From positions 1 to 64,000 of the forward strand of contig JAVBUH010000003.1 in assembly GCA_031555505.1 (NCBI GenBank): a stretch of 64,000 nt of DNA, given 5' to 3'. Below the pieces are notes generated by a model, which saw nothing but the letters and a program-made list of their open reading frames with translations, was not told where the DNA came from and did no database searches. Shown here piece by piece: positions 9,247-17,611 of the stretch (its first letter is position 1; every line of letters begins with the position of its first letter). This DNA is from JAJDIA01 sp031555505 (GTDB lineage: Bacteria; Bacteroidota; Bacteroidia; Bacteroidales; Tannerellaceae). A program made the translations under genes and the position numbers.

Positions 9247-9996
9247 ATGAAAACGTTGAATTTTTTTTGGATGATGATGGGGGTGGTACTTGCCACCCTC
9301 CCTTTTCAATCCTGTTTGGACGATGACGGATATTCGCCGGGAGACTTTTGGGTATCTATCGCCACAGTAGAATCGGAAGAAAGTTCTTCTTCCCACTACT
9401 TCAAACTGGATGATGGGACTACATTATGGCCGGCCGCCGGCTACTACCTGGGTCACAACCTGGAAAACCGGCAGCGTATCATACTGAATTACACGATACT
9501 CAGTGATTCGCTGAGCGGTTACAGCCATTATGTAAAAGTGAACGACATTGACATTGTGCTCACCAAACCGATTGCAGCAGACAAATTTGCAGCGAACGAC
9601 TCCATCTATGGCACAGATCCGGTGGAAATTAAGCAAATGTGGATCGGGAGCGGTTTCCTCAACATCTTGTTCGCTGCCAATTACGGAGGCCAGGTAAAAC
9701 ACTTTGTGAATCTGGTGAAGAACGAACAGGATGAAATGCCGGCCGGTTCGTACAAGTTGGAATTCCGGCATAATGCGTACAACGACCCAGCCCTGTCGAG
9801 CGCGACAGGTCCTGTATGTTTCGACCTGGGTAGTCTTACCGCCGGAAGCATGGAGGTAATCAAATTCACCCTTGCCGTCAAAACATTTGAAGGCGACAAA
9901 ACCTACACGTTTGAATACGACCCGAAAAAACCGGGAGAAACGGGACCCAAAGATGTCTCGTCCATCCATTCGGGCTACGCTGATAACGTGCAATAA
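9247..9996 (+). CDS. NigD-like lipoprotein
   Basis: A 249-residue lipoprotein. The signal ends FQSC with Cys23 as the lipidated residue, followed by acidic DDDG, which in Bacteroidetes favours export to the cell surface. The SIATVE...YFKLDDGTTLWP and RIILNYTILSD segments match NigD-like proteins, a Bacteroidales family of unknown role named after a nig operon immunity-type gene. I start at the ATG at 9247 rather than an in-frame ATG 27 bases upstream because the signal peptide begins there. A hairpin with a T run 49 bases after the stop ends the unit. Confidence 0.72.
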   Translation: MKTLNFFWMMMGVVLATLPFQSCLDDDGYSPGDFWVSIATVESEESSSSHYFKLDDGTTLWPAAGYYLGHNLENRQRIILNYTILSDSLSGYSHYVKVNDIDIVLTKPIAADKFAANDSIYGTDPVEIKQMWIGSGFLNILFAANYGGQVKHFVNLVKNEQDEMPAGSYKLEFRHNAYNDPALSSATGPVCFDLGSLTAGSMEVIKFTLAVKTFEGDKTYTFEYDPKKPGETGPKDVSSIHSGYADNVQ

Positions 9997-10044
9997 TATA
10001 ATCCTTCCCACATAACTTTTATTTTTATCATTTAGTTCAGGGAG

Positions 10045-10067
10045 AGAGGCGTCGCGATGATGCCTCT
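10045..10067 (+). terminator. Rho-independent terminator after NigD-like gene
   Basis: AGAGGC at 10045-10050 pairs with GCCTCT at 10062-10067 around an 11-base loop, and is followed at once by a T-rich run TTTTTTTGTTTATTTTT. Confidence 0.7.
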
Positions 10068-10132
10068 TTTTTTGTTTATTTTTACAGCCGTGATGCAACT
10101 TGATGCAAACGTTGTTCGTATATATAAACAGA

Positions 10133-10663
10133 ATGGAGATAAGAACTGAACATCTGATAGCAGATTGCCGCCGGGGAAAGCGCACAGCGCAACTGGAACT
10201 GTATCAACAGTATGCCAGGTTCCTGTATGTAGCCTGTTTGCGAATCACAGGCAATGCGCAAGAAGCCGAGGAAGCGATGCAGGACAGTTTCCTGAAAATC
10301 TTTACCCGACTGGATCAGTTCAACGACGGACAAAATTTTGAAGCCTGGATGCACCGGATCGCCGTTCATACGGCTATAGACTATGTGCGCCGACAGACCC
10401 CCGAAATGGACGAGCTTTCGCCTTACCTGGCCGAGCCCGAACCCGACGGGCCGGATGAAGAAGAACTCCAATGCTCCGTGGCGCAGGTGAAACAAGCCGC
10501 CCGACAATTGCCGGCCGGTTACCGTGTGATCCTTTCGCTTTACCTCTTCGACGGATATGATATGGAAGAGATCGCCTCTATCCTGAACATACAACCACCC
10601 AGCGTACGCAGCCAGTATCTGCGCGCCAAGAAAAAATTGTTGGATATAATAGCAACTAATTGA
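10133..10663 (+). CDS. ECF-type RNA polymerase sigma factor
   Basis: A 176-residue extracytoplasmic-function sigma factor. Region 2 is visible as QLELYQQYARFLYVACLRITGNAQEAEEAMQDSFLKIF with the usual core-binding pattern, and region 4 as LFDGYDMEEIASILNIQPPSVRSQYLRAKKKL, a helix-turn-helix that reads the -35 element. The ATG at 10133 fits the family; the ATG 33 bases upstream adds non-conserved residues. Its stop is one base from the next ATG, and that small membrane protein is its likely anti-sigma factor. Target genes probably include the DUF4097 gene in the same operon. Confidence 0.88.
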   Translation: MEIRTEHLIADCRRGKRTAQLELYQQYARFLYVACLRITGNAQEAEEAMQDSFLKIFTRLDQFNDGQNFEAWMHRIAVHTAIDYVRRQTPEMDELSPYLAEPEPDGPDEEELQCSVAQVKQAARQLPAGYRVILSLYLFDGYDMEEIASILNIQPPSVRSQYLRAKKKLLDIIATN

Positions 10664-10664
10664 T

Positions 10665-11198
10665 ATGGAAGATAAATTGAAACAGTTTGTACAGACACAC
10701 CGGGATGAGTTCGACAACGAACAGCTTCCCGAAGGGCACTTCGAACGCTTCGAAGCCAAGCTTCCGGCACAACGGCACACCCTCCGTCCACGGATCATTA
10801 CGCTGGCTGCTTTTGCAGCCGCCGCCTGTGTGGCCTTCCTGCTGATCTACAAACTGCCATTCGGACTCGACGGAGAGCACAAAGCACCTTATGTTTGTGA
10901 ACTGCGACAGGAAGTAGACGAAGTGAAACTCTTCTACCACATGCAAATGAACGATATCGTCACACAAATGGAAGATATTTATGCACAGGCACAAGTTCCG
11001 GGAACTGCTGATCTGCTGAAGGAAACCAAGAAGATGCAACTGGACAGCCAGAAGTTTGAAAAAGAAGTGTTGCCTTCTCTTCCCTGCTCATCGGATGCCG
11101 TCTTTACCATCAACCAGTATTATGGCAACCAGTTGGAAAGTATGCGGCACATGCTTGAATACATGACACAGCTATCCGGACATCAAACCCACTATTAA
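10665..11198 (+). CDS. Probable anti-sigma factor, single-pass membrane protein
   Basis: This 177-residue protein has a short cytoplasmic N-terminal part with LPEGHFERFEAKL, one membrane segment near residues 46-62 (LAAFAAAACVAFLLIYKL) and a periplasmic C-terminal domain with a helical EVDEVKLFYHMQMNDI stretch. The layout and its position one base after a sigma-factor gene are what is expected of an anti-sigma factor. No named zinc-binding (ZAS) motif is present, so the assignment rests on context and topology. Confidence 0.6.
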   Translation: MEDKLKQFVQTHRDEFDNEQLPEGHFERFEAKLPAQRHTLRPRIITLAAFAAAACVAFLLIYKLPFGLDGEHKAPYVCELRQEVDEVKLFYHMQMNDIVTQMEDIYAQAQVPGTADLLKETKKMQLDSQKFEKEVLPSLPCSSDAVFTINQYYGNQLESMRHMLEYMTQLSGHQTHY

Positions 11199-11253
11199 CA
11201 GGGTAACAACATACAAGATATACACATTACACAAACATTTATACACACACATC

Positions 11254-12309
11254 ATGAACACAACAACAACTTTCCGTTCACTGCTTCTCATTTCCCTATT
11301 CTTACTTCTTGGAAATGCATACAGCTGGGCAGAAACACCGGCAAGCGAGAAGAAAAAAGAAGTAAATCAGTCATTCGCCGTAAGCGCAAGCGATCAGTTG
11401 CGGGTAGAAAACATGTATGGCAACATCACCATCGTACACTGGGACAAGAACGAAGTGGCCATCCGCGTAGTGATCGAAGCCAAAGCCAGCAGCGACAGCC
11501 GCGCACAGGAGATCATTGACAGAGTAACGATCAGCATGAATAAATCCGGAAATACCGTATCGGCTGTTACATCACTGAAAAGCAATAACAATAAGAGTGG
11601 CAATAACGAAAGCTGGTCTATCAACTATTTTGTCACCATGCCTTCCAGCCTGACAACTAGCCTTTCGCAGAAGTATGGAAATATCAATATGCCCGACAAA
11701 AACAACGGTAAATGCCAGATCGAAGTACAATACGGCAGTTTTAAGGCCGGTAGCTTCACTGCTCCGTTCAACATCGAAGCACGCTACAGCAATGTAGAGA
11801 TGAAAGACATGACAACCGGCGAACTGGACCTGGCTTATTCCAACACGGTTATCGGCAATGCCACTACCGCCAACATTGAGAGCAGGTATTCCAACCTGAA
11901 GATGCAGAATGTAAACACGTTAAGCCTGGAAACCAGCTATGGTGAACTGAAAGCCGAGCGTATCGGAAAAGCGGACCTGGAACTGCGCTATAACAATGGC
12001 ATCATTCAGGCAGTAGAAAGTGAATTAAATGTAGACTTAGCTTACTGTACGCTGGACGTCAATAACCTCTCTGCTTCTTTCAGTGCCGTCAACGCTGAGG
12101 CCAGCTATGGCAACCTGAATCTGGGTATCCCGGCTAATACAGGCTTTACGGTAGTAGCTGAAGACATGAAATATGGAAACGTGTCTATCGACCATACTTC
12201 CCAAATGCGCAAAGAAGGCAATACCATCCACGCAACCGTCAATAATGGCGGCAAACAGATTTCTTTCGACGGAGGCAGCTACAGCAACCTGAAGATAAAA
12301 AGCAGATAA
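11254..12309 (+). CDS. DUF4097-type putative adhesin, exported
   Basis: A 351-residue exported protein with a signal peptide (about 1-26, LLLISLFLLLGNAYSWA). The rest is a repetitive series of short strands of the type YGNITI, YSNVEM, YSNLKM, YGELKA, YGNLNL, the right-handed beta-helix pattern of DUF4097 'putative adhesin' domains. Such proteins often lie in sigma/anti-sigma operons of Bacteroidetes, and this one follows such a pair by 55 bases. The role is unknown; cell-envelope stress sensing or surface display is possible. A strong terminator follows. Confidence 0.75.
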   Translation: MNTTTTFRSLLLISLFLLLGNAYSWAETPASEKKKEVNQSFAVSASDQLRVENMYGNITIVHWDKNEVAIRVVIEAKASSDSRAQEIIDRVTISMNKSGNTVSAVTSLKSNNNKSGNNESWSINYFVTMPSSLTTSLSQKYGNINMPDKNNGKCQIEVQYGSFKAGSFTAPFNIEARYSNVEMKDMTTGELDLAYSNTVIGNATTANIESRYSNLKMQNVNTLSLETSYGELKAERIGKADLELRYNNGIIQAVESELNVDLAYCTLDVNNLSASFSAVNAEASYGNLNLGIPANTGFTVVAEDMKYGNVSIDHTSQMRKEGNTIHATVNNGGKQISFDGGSYSNLKIKSR

Positions 12310-12331
12310 TCGCATAAAGCATACAAGCAGT

Positions 12332-12367
12332 AAGTCCCCCTTGCCGTCTTCATGGCAAGGGGGACTT
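12332..12367. terminator. Strong bidirectional terminator between convergent genes
   Basis: Two perfectly complementary 14-base arms at 12332-12345 and 12354-12367 (core GTCCCCCTTGCC/GGCAAGGGGGAC) enclose the 8-base loop GTCTTCAT. It lies between the DUF4097 gene and the convergent sigma-factor gene and can serve both. Confidence 0.8.
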
Positions 12368-12379
12368 CTTATATGACTG

Positions 12380-12952
12380 TTAGTTCAACCAAAAAAGAAA
12401 AAACGGCAGGTAGTCTCTCAACTCGTGGCGCAGTAATTTAAGCGCCTGCTGGATCCGGTAATCGACTGTTTTTTTCGATACATGTACCTTTTCGGCAATC
12501 TCAGCGTAGGTTAGCTGATGAAAGCGATTCAGTTCAAAGGCCTCCCGGTAGGTATCGGGCAGTTTGGCAATAGCATCCTCTATCTTGCGGGTGAGTTCTT
12601 CTACAATGTAGAAATCCGGATCATCGTACTGCTCCTTTTGTTGTTCCGACAAACCCATGGAAATACGCCTTTTCACCTCGTTCCGGTTGATGAGCGTCAG
12701 GCAGCGGTTCTTTGTCATCTTAAACAAGTAGTTCTTTACAGCACCTTCATACAATTGCATCTCTCGGTTTTCCCAGAACCAAACCATTACGTCCTGTACG
12801 ATCTCTTTGGCATCTTCCAGGTCGACCAATTGATTGGCATAGGCGCACAGCATCGGATAGTACTTCAGGAAAAGCACATCAAACGCTTTTTCATCTCCGC
12901 CGCGAATGGCATGAAACAACACATCGTCCTGGGATAACTGATCAGTAGCCAC
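12380..12952 (-). CDS. ECF sigma factor of the sulfatase/SusCD locus
   Basis: A 190-residue sigma-70 factor of the Bacteroidetes ECF type that partners with FecR-like anti-sigma factors. Region 2 includes FDVLFLKYYPMLCAYANQLV and DAKEIVQDVMVWFWENRE; region 4 includes LTYAEIAEKVHVSKKTVDYRIQQAL. The start is a GTG at 12952, five bases after a TAagTTTG box, so the mRNA would be nearly leaderless. It is transcribed away from fecR, which starts 76 bases away on the other strand; in many Bacteroides loci the two genes face the same way. It is expected to activate susC and downstream genes. Confidence 0.88.
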   Translation of the reverse strand: MATDQLSQDDVLFHAIRGGDEKAFDVLFLKYYPMLCAYANQLVDLEDAKEIVQDVMVWFWENREMQLYEGAVKNYLFKMTKNRCLTLINRNEVKRRISMGLSEQQKEQYDDPDFYIVEELTRKIEDAIAKLPDTYREAFELNRFHQLTYAEIAEKVHVSKKTVDYRIQQALKLLRHELRDYLPFFLFWLN

Positions 12953-12956
12953 GACG

Positions 12957-12964
12957 CAAACTTA
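12957..12964 (-). promoter_or_regulatory. -7 box (TAagTTTG) before the GTG start of the sigma gene
   Basis: The minus strand reads TAAGTTTG then CGTC and GTG, nearly the same spacing as at truA (TTTG-CGCC-GTG). Confidence 0.55.
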
Positions 12965-13028
12965 CAATTTTTTTCTTTTTGTTTAGGACATTTCCAGGTT
13001 CATTTGTCTTTATATAAAATGACAATCA

Positions 13029-14045
13029 ATGAAGGAATACCAATCTATGGATGAATCCGTACTGATGCGCTACTTTACCGGAGACATGCTACCAGCAGAA
13101 AAGGCAGAAGTAGAGCAATGGATCAAGGCCTCGGATGTTAACCGCCAAACGGCGGAAGGTATCCGGTATATCCTTACTTCCATCGACGTGGTCAATACCA
13201 TGAAAGGTATTAACAGCCACGAAGCACTCCGAACAGTCAAAAAGCGCATCCATCCTGTCAAAAAGATGTCTTATATAGCCTGGATGCAACGGATCGCGGC
13301 CATACTGTTTATTCCGCTCCTAATCAGCTCATTATATTACCTCACAAAGGAGTCTCCCGTCAGATATATGGAAACGCGTATCAATCCGGGCATGATCGGC
13401 TCAATCGAGCTGGCCGACGGAAGTAAAGTATGGCTCAATTCGGGTTCATACCTGAAATATCCGGTTACATTCGATCATAAGGTAAGGGAAGTCTATCTGG
13501 AAGGAGAAGCTTACTTTACCGTACAATCAGACAATCAAAAGAAATTTGTGGTGAATACTTCAGACGAGGTAAGTATAGAAGTACTGGGTACTGAATTCAA
13601 TGTGGATTCCTACGAGGATAACAATTTCATTGCCACCACACTGGTAACAGGTTCCATTCGCTTGTTGTACCACAAAAACGGAAAAGAAGAAAGCCTTGTT
13701 ATGAAGCCGAATCAGAAAATCATTTACGAAAAGGGTGAACAGCGGATCAGTAGCGCACAAAATATATATACCCCTAAAGACATTGCCTGGAAAGAAGGGC
13801 GTATTGTACTACGGGCCACCCCGCTCACGGAAGTGATGTGGATACTCAGCAAACGTTTCAATGTGGAATTCGTACTGAATAAGGAGTCTCTGCGAGACAA
13901 TTCCTTCACAGGGACATTCAGTGACCAGAACCTGGAACGTATACTGGAACATTTGAAGATATCATCAAACATCCGGTACCGCTTTGAGAAAACAGAAACA
14001 ACCCAAACGGGAGAAGCCAGCCGGTTCAAGGTGGTACTCGATTAA
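13029..14045 (+). CDS. FecR-family anti-sigma factor
   Basis: A 338-residue inner-membrane regulator. Residues 1-80 are the cytoplasmic sigma-binding part, residues about 82-105 a membrane helix (IAAILFIPLLISSLYYL), then the periplasmic FecR domain (IELADGSKVWLNSGSYLKYP, FVVNTSDEVSIEVLGTEFNVDSY) and a C-terminal STN-like DUF4974 domain (LTEVMWILSKRFNVEF). It would sense the plug/STN domain of the SusC receptor and release the divergent sigma factor. It lies 177 bases before susC with two hairpins between. Confidence 0.93.
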   Translation: MKEYQSMDESVLMRYFTGDMLPAEKAEVEQWIKASDVNRQTAEGIRYILTSIDVVNTMKGINSHEALRTVKKRIHPVKKMSYIAWMQRIAAILFIPLLISSLYYLTKESPVRYMETRINPGMIGSIELADGSKVWLNSGSYLKYPVTFDHKVREVYLEGEAYFTVQSDNQKKFVVNTSDEVSIEVLGTEFNVDSYEDNNFIATTLVTGSIRLLYHKNGKEESLVMKPNQKIIYEKGEQRISSAQNIYTPKDIAWKEGRIVLRATPLTEVMWILSKRFNVEFVLNKESLRDNSFTGTFSDQNLERILEHLKISSNIRYRFEKTETTQTGEASRFKVVLD

Positions 14046-14118
14046 TAGCCTGATTAATAGCCCCTATTGTTAACATAAATACGACAGTCCATGAAAGAAC
14101 ACCCCACCTAATAAAAAA

Positions 14119-14150
14119 ACACGGGAGAATATTGGCGAATTCCCCCGTGT
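14119..14150 (+). terminator. Hairpin in the fecR-susC gap
   Basis: ACACGGG at 14119-14125 pairs with CCCGTGT at 14144-14150, with further GAAT/ATTC pairing inside. AAAACTTT follows, which is not a strong T run, so it may be a weak terminator or a leader structure that separates fecR expression from susC. Confidence 0.5.
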
Positions 14151-14163
14151 AAAACTTTCCTAT

Positions 14164-14183
14164 GGCTTGTTTGGCGACAAGCC
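14164..14183 (+). repeat. Second hairpin in the susC leader
   Basis: GGCTTGT at 14164-14170 and ACAAGCC at 14177-14183 form a perfect 7-bp stem around TTGGCG, 40 bases before the susC ATG. Confidence 0.45.
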
Positions 14184-14222
14184 CGAGATAAAAAAGTTTA
14201 TAAACAATAATCACACAAATCT

Positions 14223-17200
14223 ATGACAAATATTTTGAGCATCCAATCATTCAGGATGGTTTCTTTGTTATGTGCTATTCTGAACAAAATCCCCTTGTAT
14301 ATGAAACTGGTACTACTTTTATTATTACTATCACTGGGTGGGATACATGCTACAAACTCCTACGGGCAAACCACCACGCTCTCTATAGATGTACAAAATG
14401 AAACGCTCCAACAGGTGTTGGATCAAATTGAAAAACAATCGGAGTTTCATTTCTTCTATAATACGAAACACATCAATACCAACCAGAAGGTTTCCATAAA
14501 AACCACCGACGAAGATATTTTCTCCATCCTGGAAGAACTGTTCCGGAATGATCATATCTCTTATCAGGTATTAGATAAGAACATCATCCTCTCTGTGCAG
14601 GAAAAGAAAGCAGTACAGCAGCAGAGTGGGAAACAGGTTACAGGGACGGTGATCGACGAAAGAGGCGAGACTGTGATCGGCGCCAATGTAGTGGAAAAAG
14701 GCACCACCAACGGTACGGTGACCGACCTGGACGGGAAGTTCACGCTAACCGTATCAGAAAATGCCACACTGGTGATCACCTACATCGGATATTCGGAAAA
14801 AGAAATTCCCGTAGGCCGGAACAGTACCTTCCATATCAGCCTGGCAGAAGACACCAAGGCGTTAGAGGAAGTGGTGATCGTGGGCTACGGCACACAGAAA
14901 AAAGTGAACCTGACAGGATCGATCAGTACAGTCGACTCCGACTTCCTGGAAAACCGTCCGATCACCAATTCCACACAAGCCTTACAGGGTACACAGGGTG
15001 TATATGTGAATCAGGCCGGTGCACAACCGGGTGTGGACAATGCCACTATCCGTATCCGTGGGCAAGGTACCTTGAATGACAACAACCCGCTTGTATTAGT
15101 AGACGGTATTGAATACAGCCTGGAGGCGATCAACCCCAACGACATCGAAAGTATTTCCGTACTGAAAGATGCCGCCTCGTCGGCCATCTACGGATCAAGA
15201 GCCGCCAATGGCGTTATTCTGGTCAAAACCAAAACAGGCAAAAAAGGCGGTTTCAACATTGACTACAACAATTACTTCGGTGTACAGCAAGCCACCTACC
15301 TGCCCAATTTCGTTTACGACCCGGTCTTGTTTATGGAAATGCGCAACCAGGCACAGATCAACGAAGGCAAACTGGTGGTAGATTATTCACCTGCAGTGAT
15401 CGAAGAATACAAACAAGGGATGCTGACAGACCCCTATATCTATCCGCAGAACAACTGGCTGGATATTATGTATAACGATGCTTTCATCATGGATCATAAC
15501 CTGCGCTTTTCAGGAGGTGACGAGAAATACGACTACTCCTTGTCACTGGGCTACGGCAGTCAGGACGGTGTACTGCGCGGTACGGATTCAGAGAAATATA
15601 CACTGGGTATCAATACTTCGGCACAGATGAACAGCCGCCTGAAGATCGGTGCCAATATCCATGCCAACTACCAGATATACAATGAACCCGTAGCCGGTGC
15701 ATCAAACCTGGTGCAAATGACTTACAAAGCACAGGCATTCCACCCTACGTATACGGAAGACGGCCGGTATGCAGATACATTTATCCGCACACCGGGGCAC
15801 AATATCTACCGCCATCCGCTGGCATTGGCCGACGAAGGTGAAAACAAACATACGTCATTGCGCATGCTGGCGAATCTGTCGGCCGAGTACAAGCTGCCGT
15901 TCGATATCCGGTATAACCTCAATGTAGGCTTCTCCAAGTATGATTACCTGAACAGCCGCTTCGCTCCGGATATCTATGAATATCAGGTGAAGACGGGCGC
16001 AAAAACCAGAGTGGTATACGATGGAGTGAACACACGCCATGTCCGGAATACCGATCAGAACAACCTGAATAAAACCATCTTCAACACGCTGAATTGGGAA
16101 AGATCGTTTAAAAATGTGCACGACGTGAAAGTATTGGCAGGTTTCAGTTATGAAGACTTCTCAGATGGCAACTTCTTCGCACAGCGTGAAGGATACCTGG
16201 GGAATGATTTACACGAGCTCAACGCCGGTTCAAACAATCCGACCGTTGGTGGTACGTCTAAAAAATCGGTACTGATGTCGTATTTCGGCAGAGTGAACTA
16301 CGGCTTTAAAGATCGCTATCTGTTGGAAGCCAACTTCCGTTACGACGGTTCTTCGCGCTTTGCCAAAGGGAACAGATGGGGGCTCTTTCCCTCCTTCTCT
16401 GCCGGATGGCGTATCAATGAAGAAGCTTTCATGAAAGACATTGCCTGGCTGTATAACCTGAAGTTGAGAGCATCCTGGGGGCAACTGGGGAATGAGCGTA
16501 TAGAACTCTTCCGGTATGTAGACCTGATGGAACTGGGGAAAAACTATCCCTTCAACGAAACAGTGAATGCCGGAGCAGCCGTCACCTCTTACAATGACCC
16601 GAACATTACCTGGGAGACCACCACCATGACGAATATCGGGGTGGATGCCGGTTTGCTGGATGGTGCGTTGGATTTCTCTTTCGAACTCTTCAAGAAACGT
16701 ACTTCCGACATTCTCCGCGCCGTAGAACTACCCCAACAGGTTGGTTCACTCAACGGCCCCATTCAGAACATCGGAACAGTAGACAACAAAGGGTTTGAAG
16801 TAAACCTGAAATACAGGAACAACATCGCTGACTTCCACTATGAAGTCTTCGGTAATCTGACCTATGTGAAAAACGAGATCGTAGACCTGAAAGGCCAGAC
16901 GATAATCGACGGTATGTTTATTCTGAAAGAAGGTTGCCCGATCGACTCTTACTACCTGCTTCATGCGGAAGGTATTTTCCAGTCGCAGGAAGAAATAAAC
17001 AACAGCCCCACGCAAACGGCAGCCACCAAGCCCGGTTACCTGAAATTCACCGACACGAATAAAGACGGGAAAATCACGGAAGACGACCGGCAGATCCAGG
17101 GTGGTGTCATCCCGAAATTCACGTATAGCTTCGGACTTAACCTGTCATACAATAATTTTGACCTGACAGCCTTCTTCCAGGGAGTAACCGATGTATATAC

Positions 17201-17600
17201 CTATGGCGACATGATTGGAGCTACCCCGCTGTGGTTTGGTTGTGGTCTGCCCGAGGCTTGGGTGACCGATGCCTGGACACCCGAAAGAGGGACCAGCGCC
17301 ACATTACCTATCCTGACCACTTACGAGGGAGCTTTGAACGAAAACTTCCGGCAGAACGACTTCTGGTTGCGTGACGCATCTTACCTGCGCCTGAAAAACC
17401 TGCAGGTATCTTACAATATACCTTCGCAAGTGTTGCCCAAATCATTGTTCAAGCGAGTGAAGGTATTTGCCAACGCGCAGAACCTCTTCACCATTTCGGA
17501 CATGAAAGAATTCGACCCGGAGAAAAACCTGAAAGGAACCAACTGGTATGCTTATCCTTCCGTAAAAACATTCTCAGCCGGTATTAATGTTACATTTTAA
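14223..17600 (+). CDS. SusC/RagA TonB-dependent outer-membrane receptor with STN domain
   Basis: A 1125-residue outer-membrane importer for oligosaccharides. In order: signal region (hydrophobic LVLLLLLLSLGG, residues about 29-40), an STN/secretin domain (about 50-125) that talks to FecR, a carboxypeptidase-like repeat (VTGTVIDERGETVIGANV, about 139-205), a TonB-box-like EEVVIVGYG (about 215-223), the plug with LVDGIEY and ESISVLKDAASSAIYGSRAANGVI, and a large beta-barrel ending in NVTF. Family knowledge says the SusD neighbour caps the barrel. The STN domain agrees with regulation by the adjacent sigma/FecR pair. susD starts 11 bases after the stop. Confidence 0.97.
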   Translation: MTNILSIQSFRMVSLLCAILNKIPLYMKLVLLLLLLSLGGIHATNSYGQTTTLSIDVQNETLQQVLDQIEKQSEFHFFYNTKHINTNQKVSIKTTDEDIFSILEELFRNDHISYQVLDKNIILSVQEKKAVQQQSGKQVTGTVIDERGETVIGANVVEKGTTNGTVTDLDGKFTLTVSENATLVITYIGYSEKEIPVGRNSTFHISLAEDTKALEEVVIVGYGTQKKVNLTGSISTVDSDFLENRPITNSTQALQGTQGVYVNQAGAQPGVDNATIRIRGQGTLNDNNPLVLVDGIEYSLEAINPNDIESISVLKDAASSAIYGSRAANGVILVKTKTGKKGGFNIDYNNYFGVQQATYLPNFVYDPVLFMEMRNQAQINEGKLVVDYSPAVIEEYKQGMLTDPYIYPQNNWLDIMYNDAFIMDHNLRFSGGDEKYDYSLSLGYGSQDGVLRGTDSEKYTLGINTSAQMNSRLKIGANIHANYQIYNEPVAGASNLVQMTYKAQAFHPTYTEDGRYADTFIRTPGHNIYRHPLALADEGENKHTSLRMLANLSAEYKLPFDIRYNLNVGFSKYDYLNSRFAPDIYEYQVKTGAKTRVVYDGVNTRHVRNTDQNNLNKTIFNTLNWERSFKNVHDVKVLAGFSYEDFSDGNFFAQREGYLGNDLHELNAGSNNPTVGGTSKKSVLMSYFGRVNYGFKDRYLLEANFRYDGSSRFAKGNRWGLFPSFSAGWRINEEAFMKDIAWLYNLKLRASWGQLGNERIELFRYVDLMELGKNYPFNETVNAGAAVTSYNDPNITWETTTMTNIGVDAGLLDGALDFSFELFKKRTSDILRAVELPQQVGSLNGPIQNIGTVDNKGFEVNLKYRNNIADFHYEVFGNLTYVKNEIVDLKGQTIIDGMFILKEGCPIDSYYLLHAEGIFQSQEEINNSPTQTAATKPGYLKFTDTNKDGKITEDDRQIQGGVIPKFTYSFGLNLSYNNFDLTAFFQGVTDVYTYGDMIGATPLWFGCGLPEAWVTDAWTPERGTSATLPILTTYEGALNENFRQNDFWLRDASYLRLKNLQVSYNIPSQVLPKSLFKRVKVFANAQNLFTISDMKEFDPEKNLKGTNWYAYPSVKTFSAGINVTF

Positions 17601-17611
17601 ACACAATCAGT

